From positions 1 to 7,071 of the forward strand of contig JAMXLG010000325.1 in the NCBI GenBank assembly GCA_024281135.1: a DNA stretch of 7,071 nt, written 5' to 3'. The notes beneath the pieces were generated by a model. The model searched no databases. It was not told the DNA's origin and was given only the letters and a program-made list of their open reading frames with translations. Shown piece by piece: positions 1 through 4,710 of the stretch (position 1 is the stretch's first letter; each line of letters opens with the position of its first letter). The stretch is from Vulcanimicrobiia bacterium. Lineage in GTDB: Bacteria; Eremiobacterota; Eremiobacteria; Baltobacterales; Baltobacteraceae. The position numbers were made by a program, and so were the translations under genes.

Positions 1-33
1 CATATGATCGGCAACGGACTGACGGAGTTCTGA
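1..33 (+). CDS. C-terminal end of an upstream gene (partial)
   Basis: The first ten codons are open and read HMIGNGLTEF before a TGA stop at 31-33. Only these residues are in the window, so the product cannot be identified from sequence. In many bacteria thiL (thiamine-monophosphate kinase) lies just before tsaE, and that would be the first guess from gene order alone. The stop is 19 bases before the tsaE start, which suggests the fragment belongs to the same operon. An alternative is that this frame is open by chance, since it is so short. Confidence 0.4.
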   Translation, partial: HMIGNGLTEF

Positions 34-52
34 TGCGAAATCGCCGCTCGAC

Positions 53-484
53 ATGCCCGATAGATTCGTCGCACCAAGCGAGCAGACTTTTGAGACCCAG
101 CAAGCATTCGAAAACTTTGCAGGTGAGTTTGCTGCCGGCTTGCGTCCCGGCGACGTCGTCGCCCTCTCCGGTGAACTTGGGGCGGGGAAGACTACCTTCG
201 TTCGAGCCGCGGTTCGCGCTCGTCACGGCGAAGATCAAACGTCCAGTCCTACGTTTACGTTCTGGCACCGCTACCACGGTGATCCACCAATCGATCATTT
301 GGATCTCTACCGCATCGAGAATCCATCCGAGCTCACCGAACTCGGCCTCGACGAAGCATTCGATGGAGGTTCCATCGTCTTTATCGAGTGGTGGACGCAT
401 GCGCCGCAACTCTTGCCGGAACATCGCTACGAAGTCACGATTGCAGGCGCCGGCGATTCGCCACGTACGGTAACGATCCGATGA
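53..484 (+). CDS. tsaE: tRNA threonylcarbamoyladenosine biosynthesis ATPase TsaE
   Basis: TsaE (YjeE) is the small cytoplasmic P-loop ATPase that binds the TsaB-TsaD complex and is needed for repeated cycles of t6A37 formation on ANN-decoding tRNAs. The 143-residue product has the usual family length. A Walker A loop, GELGAGKTT, sits at residues 40-48. The switch-like SSPTF motif is at 64-68, HLDLYRI at 82-88 with the conserved aspartate, and the IEW motif at 111-113. The ATG at 53 is the first usable start in frame after the preceding stop. No clear Shine-Dalgarno sequence is visible, so translation probably depends on reinitiation from the upstream gene. The stop overlaps the tsaB start (ATGA). 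The identification is secure from the motifs and from the following tsaB. Confidence 0.97.
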   Translation: MPDRFVAPSEQTFETQQAFENFAGEFAAGLRPGDVVALSGELGAGKTTFVRAAVRARHGEDQTSSPTFTFWHRYHGDPPIDHLDLYRIENPSELTELGLDEAFDGGSIVFIEWWTHAPQLLPEHRYEVTIAGAGDSPRTVTIR

Positions 485-1152
485 CTGTTCTCGGGTTGGA
501 GGGCGCCCTCGGCGGGTTCTCGGCGAGCGTCGCGGTTAGGGGACGGATCGCGTCAGCCGTCTCCGTTGCCGGCAACGTTGCGCTGGAAAGCGGACTTGGC
601 GCAGTCCGCGAGGCTTTGGATGGTGCGCATTGCTTGCCGGATCAGCTCGACCGTATTGCCGTCGGCGTTGGCCCAGGAAGCTTCACGGGTTTACGGATCA
701 CGATCGCGTATGCCAAATCGCTGGCGCAGGCATGGCGCGTCCCGCTAGTCGCGGTCAGTTCGTTCGATGCGCTCGAGTATGGACATGACATCGATCCGGT
801 TCTCTCCGTCGTCGTAGGCCGGCCCGGAATCATCTCCGCGCGCTATCGCGAGGGCCAAACGCACCGCCGGGCATCGGGGAAACCAAGCGACGTTCTCGCG
901 CAAATTCTGTCCGCTCCCAACGAAAAACCGCTCGCGGTCGTGGGTGCCCCGGAGGACGTATTCGCGTACCTCGCCGAAGGCGGTTTCATCGTGAATCTCT
1001 TGGCGCCACTCGTTACGCCACCCGCCGCCGCTGTTGCGATGGCGGGCGCCTCCTCACGCCCTGCGGCGAGCATTCACGAAGTGCGCGCCGACTACGGTGA
1101 AGCGCCGGCGGCCAACGTTCCGGTCTTTCGTCCGACAGAACGCAAACGATGA
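481..1152 (+). CDS. tsaB: tRNA threonylcarbamoyladenosine biosynthesis protein TsaB
   Basis: TsaB (YeaZ) is the non-catalytic ASKHA-fold partner that dimerises with TsaD and recruits TsaE in t6A synthesis. The ATG at 481 overlaps the tsaE stop and gives 223 residues, typical for the family. A longer frame opens at 388 but would run deep into tsaE and has no family support. The hallmark GPGSFTGLR is at residues 64-72, followed by the helix containing AYAKSLA and by VAVSSFDAL at 90-98. The N terminus reads VLGLEGALGG, where the family usually has an Asp-Thr-Ser type turn, so the first nucleotide-loop motif is degenerate. This is tolerable because TsaB is not itself the catalytic subunit. The second half is weakly conserved, as is usual. 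tsaD is not in this window. The stop overlaps rimI. Confidence 0.94.
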   Translation: MTVLGLEGALGGFSASVAVRGRIASAVSVAGNVALESGLGAVREALDGAHCLPDQLDRIAVGVGPGSFTGLRITIAYAKSLAQAWRVPLVAVSSFDALEYGHDIDPVLSVVVGRPGIISARYREGQTHRRASGKPSDVLAQILSAPNEKPLAVVGAPEDVFAYLAEGGFIVNLLAPLVTPPAAAVAMAGASSRPAASIHEVRADYGEAPAANVPVFRPTERKR

Positions 1153-1685
1153 AAGCGGAGCTTAGCCCGTCTTCCGCCGGCACGCCCGAACGCATGGAAA
1201 TCGTGCCGATGACGGCGAGCGATATTACGGACGTGCTGCGAATTGAACGAGCGTCGTTTTCAACGACGTGGCCTTCGGATGCATTCTTCAACGAACTCAC
1301 GACGAACAAACTCGCGCATTATTTCGTCGGACGCATCGACGGAAAGACTGTCGCGTACGGCGGCATTTGGGTGATTTTCGAAGATTCACACGTCACGACG
1401 ATCGCGGTCGATCCGGCGTTTCGCGGGAAAAAGTATGGCGAAGTGATGCTGCTGAAGTTGATCGATGAAGCGATTGCCCGTGGCGCGGCGTGGATGACGT
1501 TGGAAGTGCGCGAAAGCAACGTTTCTGCGCAACAGCTCTATCGCAAGTACGGATTCACGACGGTAACGACGCGTAAGGGATACTACAGCGACAACAACGA
1601 GAACGCGCTCGTCATGTGGGCCGGTAACCTGAAGGGCGATCTCTATCGCGCCCGACTCTCCGCGCTGCGCGCGCGGTTCGTGTAG
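1149..1685 (+). CDS. rimI: GNAT-family N-acetyltransferase, RimI-like
   Basis: RimI-type GNAT enzymes transfer acetyl from acetyl-CoA to protein N termini, classically that of ribosomal protein bS18. They are commonly encoded beside tsaB. The GNAT fold is visible from about residue 16 (MEIVPMTASDI) to 158. The beta4/motif A segment TTIAVDPAFRGKKYGE is at 83-98 and LEVRESNVSAQQLYRKYGF at 118-136. The YYSDNNENALVMW block at 145-157 carries the conserved tyrosine and the C-terminal strand. In the acetyl-CoA pyrophosphate loop (RxxGxG) the middle glycine is a lysine (RGKKYG, 92-97). The ATG at 1149 overlaps the tsaB stop. An internal ATG at 1194 would remove 15 unconserved residues and give a more usual length, so the exact start is uncertain. 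A basic tail of about 20 residues extends past the domain. Confidence 0.92.
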   Translation: MKAELSPSSAGTPERMEIVPMTASDITDVLRIERASFSTTWPSDAFFNELTTNKLAHYFVGRIDGKTVAYGGIWVIFEDSHVTTIAVDPAFRGKKYGEVMLLKLIDEAIARGAAWMTLEVRESNVSAQQLYRKYGFTTVTTRKGYYSDNNENALVMWAGNLKGDLYRARLSALRARFV

Positions 1686-1686
1686 C

Positions 1687-1690
1687 GGAG
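1687..1690 (+). promoter_or_regulatory. Ribosome binding site that places the yqeK start at CTG
   Basis: GGAG lies directly after the rimI stop (1683-1685) and six bases before the CTG at 1697. This is ideal spacing for initiation at that codon. The yqeK frame has no ATG, GTG or TTG between about 1628 and 1790. Confidence 0.6.
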
Positions 1691-1696
1691 TCGCTT

Positions 1697-2287
1697 CTGC
1701 ACTTTACCGACCTCGCACGACGCGTTCGCGCACACCTCGGACAAGGCCACCGCTACGAACACGTCGTCCGCGTTGCGCGATGCGCGGATGTGCTTGCGCA
1801 AATCCACGGTGTCGACACCCGCAAAGCACGACTCGCCGGCATGTTGCACGATCTCGCGCGCTTGTATCCCACGAGCCGTTTGATCGACGAGTGCGACTTG
1901 CGCGGCATGCCGATCGACGCGTTCGAACGCGAGAATCCGATCGTGCTCCATGCGCGACTCGGTGCGGCAATCGCGCAAGAAAGCTTCGGCGTACACGATC
2001 CGCAGGTGCTCTCCGCGATCGAAAAGCACACCGTCGCCGCGGCGGAGATGTCGCCGCTGGATTGCGTCGTCTACCTTGCCGACGGACTGGAACCGGGACG
2101 CAAGTATGCGGAACGCAAGGAGTTGTGGCGCTTAGCATGCAGCGATTTAACCGCTGCAATGCGCGCGACGATCGCACAATCGTTGGAATATTTGGAACGA
2201 CAGGGACTGGCTGCCGCTCCACAGACATTAGCAGCCGCCAAGACTTTCGGCTTGGCAATAGAGGGGGTTTCACCATCGCTGAACTGA
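1697..2287 (+). CDS. yqeK: HD-domain phosphohydrolase YqeK (Ap4A hydrolase family), probable CTG start
   Basis: YqeK proteins are metal-dependent HD-domain enzymes. Characterised members split diadenosine tetraphosphate symmetrically into ADP, which limits this stress dinucleotide. Counting from CTG 1697 the protein has 196 residues, the usual family size. The metal-ligand pattern is complete: H22 (in RYEH), H51-D52 (in GMLHDLAR) and D129 (in YLADGLEP). H85 (in VLHARLGA) and H111 (in EKHTV) are the other family histidines. A start at the first standard codon, GTG 1790, would delete the first 31 residues, including H22 and the first conserved helix. The true start must therefore lie upstream, and CTG 1697 behind GGAG is the best candidate. 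The gene begins 11 bases after rimI and overlaps the start of rsfS, matching the common yqeK-rsfS pairing. Identification is strong; the start codon is an inference. Confidence 0.9.
   Translation: MHFTDLARRVRAHLGQGHRYEHVVRVARCADVLAQIHGVDTRKARLAGMLHDLARLYPTSRLIDECDLRGMPIDAFERENPIVLHARLGAAIAQESFGVHDPQVLSAIEKHTVAAAEMSPLDCVVYLADGLEPGRKYAERKELWRLACSDLTAAMRATIAQSLEYLERQGLAAAPQTLAAAKTFGLAIEGVSPSLN
2261..2267 (+). promoter_or_regulatory. Ribosome binding site that places the rsfS start at ATC
   Basis: GAGGGGG lies inside the end of yqeK, seven bases before ATC 2275. It is the only good Shine-Dalgarno match near the required rsfS start. The five-G run could also let ribosomes slip, which is treated as an alternative under findings. 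Confidence 0.5.
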
Positions 2288-2616
2288 TCGACGTCGTCCG
2301 CGACGCCGCGCTCGATCGCAAGGGCGAAGACTTTACCACGATCGACGTCAGCGGACGAACGATTCTTGCAGATACGTTCGCGCTCGTTACGGGGCGCTCC
2401 AAGATTCAGGCACGCGCGATCGCCGATGCGGTCGTCGAGCGCGCGGAGGGGCAAGGCTTCACCGTCACGCGCGTCGAGGGGTACAATGAGGGGACATGGA
2501 TCCTGATCGACCTCGGCCACGTCATCGTCCACGTCTTTACCGCAGATCAGCGCCAGTTCTATAACCTGGAACGGCTATGGAGCGAAGTCGAGAAACGGCA
2601 GGCGCAGTCGTCATGA
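2275..2616 (+). CDS. rsfS: Ribosomal silencing factor RsfS, probable ATC start
   Basis: RsfS (RsfA, YbeB, Iojap family) binds uL14 on the large subunit and blocks joining with the small subunit, lowering translation when nutrients are short. From ATC 2275 the product has 113 residues, normal for the family. Family marks are the KGEDFTTIDV strand at 16-25, DTFALVTGRS at 33-42, RAIADAV at 47-53, EGYNEGTWILIDLGHVIVHVF at 68-88 (the classic W-x-x-x-D...HxF core), and RQFYNLERLW at 93-102. No in-frame ATG, GTG or TTG occurs between position 2200 and the conserved region. The choices are ATC 2275, which has a Shine-Dalgarno sequence and matches the family N terminus, or CTG 2284, which would clip three residues. 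It overlaps the yqeK end by 13 bases, and its stop overlaps the next gene. Confidence 0.9.
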   Translation: MAELIDVVRDAALDRKGEDFTTIDVSGRTILADTFALVTGRSKIQARAIADAVVERAEGQGFTVTRVEGYNEGTWILIDLGHVIVHVFTADQRQFYNLERLWSEVEKRQAQSS

Positions 2617-2753
2617 AGAAGCGCGCGCGCACCGAGTACCGCCCGAAACCCTCGGCTGCCGAGCTCTGGAAGCGGGCGGTCATCTGGATATTTATCTTCC
2701 TCTTCATCTTCAGCGTGGCCGGCGGCGTGATCGCGTTCAGCGTCACGCGCTGA
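2613..2753 (+). CDS. Small single-span membrane protein, 46 residues, unknown function
   Basis: The ATG overlaps the rsfS stop (ATGA), so the gene is probably translationally coupled to it. The product starts with a strongly basic stretch (KKRAR, residues 2-6, then further Arg and Lys up to 21). One hydrophobic helix follows at about 22-43 (AVIWIFIFLFIFSVAGGVIA), and the end is short and basic. By the positive-inside rule the N terminus is expected in the cytoplasm. There is no signal-peptidase site of the usual kind, so it is probably a membrane-resident micropeptide and not a secreted one. I recognise no family. The overlap, the coherent amphipathic layout and the exact filling of the gap make it likely to be real. 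Confidence 0.75.
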   Translation: MKKRARTEYRPKPSAAELWKRAVIWIFIFLFIFSVAGGVIAFSVTR

Positions 2754-2779
2754 AACACCGGACCGCTGCGCGCGATACT
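2750..2779 (+). promoter_or_regulatory. Possible sigma70-type promoter before the TPM-domain gene
   Basis: A -35-like CTGAAA (2750-2755) and a -10-like GATACT (2774-2779) are separated by 18 bases, each matching four of six consensus positions. The -35 would overlap the stop of the small membrane gene. This would give the TPM gene its own promoter in addition to read-through. The match is weak. Confidence 0.25.
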
Positions 2780-2804
2780 AGGCCTCGGAGGACAAGAACC
2801 CAGC

Positions 2805-3854
2805 ATGAAACGTTTGGCCGCATTGGCCGCCATTGCGCTCGCCGTCATCGCCGGTAACGCGCTACCCGCGCGAGCGGCGCAGTTCGTCCAGGACGGCGCA
2901 AGCATGTTTTCGGCCACGACCGTCTCGCAACTCGATCAACAGATCGGGAACTTCAACGCGCAGACGGGCAAAGAGATTGTCGTCGTCACGGTGCCCTCGC
3001 TCAACGGCGAGACGGTGCAGAACGCCGCGCAAACGGTCTTTAGCGAACAGAAAGTCAACGGCGTCTTGATTTTCATCGCCAAGGACGAACGCAAAGATAT
3101 CATCGTGCCGGGGCGCTCAACCGCGCAATTCTTCCCCGCATCGACGACGACGTCGATCCGGCAGCAAATGGAATCGTCGTTCCGTAACGGTGATTTCGAC
3201 GGCGGAATTACAACGGCTGTGAGTTCAACTCTCGACGTATTCCGTTCGAATCAGAGTAGCTTGTCCGGCAATCAAAATGGATACGGTCGCAATTATCCCG
3301 CACCGGTCAATCAACGGCCGGTAGCAACGAGAAGTGGAGTACATCTCTCCGTGTTTTGGTGGATCATTCTCATCGTCATCGGATTCTTGGTGATCCGGTC
3401 GATCTTCCGCGCGATGTCAGGTCCGCGGTACTACGGTGGCCCCGGCGGCCCCGGTGGCCCGATGGGCGGACCCGGCTACGGTCCGGGACCGGGCTACGGT
3501 GGCGGCTTTGGTGGCCCGGGCTATTACGGCGGGGGTGGCGGCGGCTTCTGGAGCGGATTGCTCGGCGGCCTCGGCGGCGCGTGGCTCGGAAACGAAATGT
3601 TCAATCGTGGCGGCGGCGGATACGTTGATCCGAACGCTGCCGGTGGCGGCATCGCGCCGACCGATCAAGGCGGCGGCTGGGGCGGCAACGCGCCGGATGC
3701 CGGCGGTTGGGGCAACGACGCAGGTCAAGCCGATATGGGTTCGTCGAGCGGCGGTGATTGGGGCGGCGGCGGATTCGGCGGCGGTGGCGACTTCGGCGGC
3801 GGAGGCGGCGGTGACTTCGGCGGAGGCGGCGGCGATTCAGGCGGCGGCTGGTAA
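2805..3854 (+). CDS. TPM-domain (YgcG-like) secreted, membrane-anchored protein with glycine-rich tail
   Basis: The 349-residue product starts with a signal peptide (basic MKR, hydrophobic core to about 20, then PARA-A with likely cleavage after residue 24). Residues 25-148 form a TPM domain (PF04536 type). It shows the DGASMFS opening, TGKEIVVVTVPSL at 54-66, NGVLIFIAKDERKDIIVPGR at 85-104, and SSFRNGDFDGGI at 124-135. A linker leads to a transmembrane helix at about 182-202. After it comes a tail rich in Gly, Pro, Tyr and Trp, interrupted by the more hydrophobic patch FWSGLLGGLGGAWLGNEMF at 248-266. The protein ends in GGGW, as many family members do. TPM domains fold outside the cytoplasm; family roles proposed include assembly or repair of membrane complexes and phosphatase activity, none assignable here. 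GGAGG at 2787-2791 is a strong but slightly distant ribosome site (13 bases). The start is supported by the signal peptide. Confidence 0.88.
   Translation: MKRLAALAAIALAVIAGNALPARAAQFVQDGASMFSATTVSQLDQQIGNFNAQTGKEIVVVTVPSLNGETVQNAAQTVFSEQKVNGVLIFIAKDERKDIIVPGRSTAQFFPASTTTSIRQQMESSFRNGDFDGGITTAVSSTLDVFRSNQSSLSGNQNGYGRNYPAPVNQRPVATRSGVHLSVFWWIILIVIGFLVIRSIFRAMSGPRYYGGPGGPGGPMGGPGYGPGPGYGGGFGGPGYYGGGGGGFWSGLLGGLGGAWLGNEMFNRGGGGYVDPNAAGGGIAPTDQGGGWGGNAPDAGGWGNDAGQADMGSSSGGDWGGGGFGGGGDFGGGGGGDFGGGGGDSGGGW
3754..3851 (+). repeat. Low-complexity Gly-codon repeat in the TPM protein tail
   Basis: Imperfect GGC/GGT/GGA runs encode repeated DFGGGG-like units (DWGGGGFGGGG, DFGGGGGG, DFGGGGG, DSGGGW). 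Tandem Gly codons broken by Asp-Phe or Asp-Trp are prone to length change by slippage, so tail length may vary among strains. Confidence 0.7.
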
Positions 3855-3859
3855 TCCTG

Positions 3860-3900
3860 AAAAAACGGACGGTGAAAATCACCGTCCGTTTTTCTTATTT
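3860..3900 (+). terminator. Strong intrinsic terminator after the TPM gene
   Basis: A perfect 14-bp stem pairs 3861-3874 with 3880-3893 around the five-base loop AAAAT. Its core is CGGACGGTG/CACCGTCCG and the base is an A-tract paired with a T-tract. A T-rich run continues to 3900. The stem begins seven bases after the TAA stop. The A-tract on the 5' side would let it also end transcription coming from the other direction. Confidence 0.93.
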
Positions 3901-4205
3901 TGTCACGAGGAAGGAAGGAGAACTGAGGTTTGACCCGCGCTACCTTAGACCCATCTCATGAGGCTACGAACCGTATTCACCTGCTTCCTTGGAGTGTAAG
4001 GTTAGGGCTGGGTGGTTGCCTGTGACTGTGTGTTCCTAACAACGCGCTAGATTGCTTTTTTGTGAAGGATGAGTCTGGAGAAGTATGCTGGGATCAACCT
4101 TCGACCTTCCGAGAATTCCCGCCGCCACTACCGTGCGCCGGGATCGTTTGGGACACCGGCCGACGACTCTCCCTACACCCTAAGAGTGCGGATGCGCAGT
4201 CCGTT

Positions 4206-4281
4206 CGCGTCCGTCGAAAAGGTTGCGACGATTGCGGCCGTTCCGGTATCTCCGGTACGACCGCATCCTGCAACTGACGCG
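4206..4281. ncRNA. Long extended hairpin, candidate structured RNA
   Basis: Six nested helices can be paired by eye. CGCGTC 4206-4211 pairs with GACGCG 4276-4281, GGTTGC 4221-4226 with GCAACT 4270-4275, and GAT 4230-4232 with ATC 4265-4267. GCGG 4234-4237 pairs with CCGC 4261-4264, CGT 4239-4241 with ACG 4257-4259, and CCGG 4243-4246 with CCGG 4252-4255 around the loop TATCT. This gives 26 base pairs with one nine-base bulge (4212-4220) and small internal loops. An outer CAGT/ACTG pair (4197-4200 with 4287-4290) could extend it. The strand is unclear: the G4221-T4275 wobble favours the + RNA, while C4238/A4260 would be a wobble only in the - RNA. I match it to no known RNA family. It could be part of a small RNA or simply a DNA palindrome. 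Confidence 0.4.
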
Positions 4282-4289
4282 CGCCCACT

Positions 4290-4315
4290 GATCGATGTAC
4301 TTTGGTGCATCGATC
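4290..4315 (+). repeat. 11-bp inverted repeat with TTTG tetraloop
   Basis: GATCGATGTAC (4290-4300) pairs fully with GTGCATCGATC (4305-4315) around the loop TTTG, with one T-G wobble (4298/4307). The wobble is a true G-U pair only in a + strand RNA. No T-tract follows, so it is not a standard terminator. It lies nine bases after the longer hairpin, and the two may belong to one RNA. Confidence 0.55.
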
Positions 4316-4346
4316 GCTCCATTGTACGCGCCGGAGTACCCTCACC

Positions 4347-4454
4347 GTGTCGTACGAGACGCATGCATTTGGCGGCGATCTCTCGCTCGTCGATGCATTG
4401 GAGCAACGTGGGCGCGCGCTCAATACTTACCGTGTTACTGCACGACCGGTGTAG
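4347..4454 (+). CDS. Possible 35-residue small protein, unknown
   Basis: A GTG at 4347 stands ten bases after a GGAG (4333-4336) and opens 35 codons to a TAG at 4452. The product (VSYETHAFGGDLSLVDALEQ and then RGRALNTYRVTARPV) looks like an ordinary soluble, mixed-charge peptide and not like the arginine-rich shadow frames around it. It has no recognisable domain. Its third-position GC is only moderate, and its last 20 bases overlap the end of the gene on the - strand. It may be a relic of a longer gene or chance. Confidence 0.2.
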   Translation: MSYETHAFGGDLSLVDALEQRGRALNTYRVTARPV

Positions 4455-4710
4455 CGCTGCCGGCGGTTGACCGCGCCGGTGCGGCCTCGTTGGGCCACTT
4501 TTTAAAGGCCAGAAAGATTACGCAGAACACCGGCCCAAACGAGGGGATGAGGCACAGCAGCCCTAGGCTTCCGCCGTAGCCTGCCTTCGCAAAGATCCGC
4601 CAGAAACACCAAGTAAAAAATACCGAAACGAAGATGGTTATGGCGGCGATCAAGATCATGCCGCCGATGATCGTCGCGATCGCGGCAGAGTTCGGGGTCA
4701 CCTGATCCAT
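4435..4710 (-). CDS. Small two-span membrane protein, 91 residues
   Basis: The ATG immediately follows the stop of the upstream ATPase (TAG at 4713-4711, ATG at 4710-4708), so the two are almost surely cotranscribed and translationally coupled. Helix one is about residues 11-36. It is followed by an aromatic and basic turn, WCFWRIFAKAGYGG (34-47), and helix two at about 48-69 (GLLCLIPSFGPVFCVIFLAF) ending in KKWP. The tail of about 18 residues is rich in Ala, Pro and Thr. The FWRIFAKAGYGG-LIP arrangement resembles small bacterial membrane proteins in which a W-x-I-x-x-K-A-G turn precedes a second helix, but I cannot name a characterised family. It could tether or regulate the ATPase at the membrane; this rests only on gene order. 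Confidence 0.82.
   Translation of the reverse strand: MDQVTPNSAAIATIIGGMILIAAITIFVSVFFTWCFWRIFAKAGYGGSLGLLCLIPSFGPVFCVIFLAFKKWPNEAAPARSTAGSATPVVQ

Larger units (their letters stand above)
3901..4434. other. Gene-poor intergenic stretch with RNA-like structure
   Basis: No reading frame here resembles a known protein. The open frames lack the strong GC third-position bias of the flanking genes. What can be seen is a purine-rich run (GAGGAAGGAAGGAG, 3907-3920) resembling a ribosome site, and a weak hairpin GTTAGG (4001-4006) with CCTAAC (4035-4040). There is also a T-run at 4055-4061 with no proper terminator stem before it, and two clear hairpins listed separately (4206-4281 and 4290-4315). 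I looked for tmRNA, RNase P RNA, SRP RNA and rRNA signatures on both strands and found none. The stretch separates two convergent units, so it is the 3' flank of both. Confidence 0.6.

Noticed and set aside
388..480. Longer tsaB start at GTG 388
   Set aside because: It would overlap tsaE by about 97 bases. The ATGA overlap at 481 and the family N terminus support the shorter form.
1704..2402. 232-codon - strand frame opposite yqeK and rsfS
   Set aside because: Arg/Ser/Val-rich mirror of GC-rich coding sequence with no motif. The + strand genes are certain.
3417..3933. Long alternative frames over the Gly-repeat tail
   Set aside because: They are Ala/Arg-rich readings of GGC repeats in other frames and have no independent support.
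3981..4000. The - strand contains AAGGAAGCAG, as in SRP RNA
   Set aside because: The required upstream GTCAGGTCCGG-like half and the pairing helix are missing.
4080..4130. Resemblance to the 5' end (TTCGAC) and 3' end (TTCCCGCCGCC) of tmRNA
   Set aside because: The distances are wrong, no GGTTCRA T-arm, CCA end or tag-peptide frame is present, and the similarity is limited to a few bases.
3930..4277. A Cys-rich frame of about 115 codons interrupted once by TGA at 4023, which might suggest selenocysteine or read-through
   Set aside because: No SECIS-like stem with a suitable loop follows the TGA, codon third positions lack the bias of real genes here, no known selenoprotein motif is visible, and other frames in this region are similarly open.
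4094..4423. 109-codon open frame on the - strand downstream of the two-span membrane gene
   Set aside because: Composition is that of a shadow frame (Arg, Ser, Pro, Cys), with no ribosome site and no recognisable motif.
4069..4470. 133-codon open frame on the + strand
   Set aside because: The ATG has AAGG directly against it with no proper spacing, the product is Arg/Ser/Pro-rich without a domain, and the frame runs through the hairpins and into the convergent gene.
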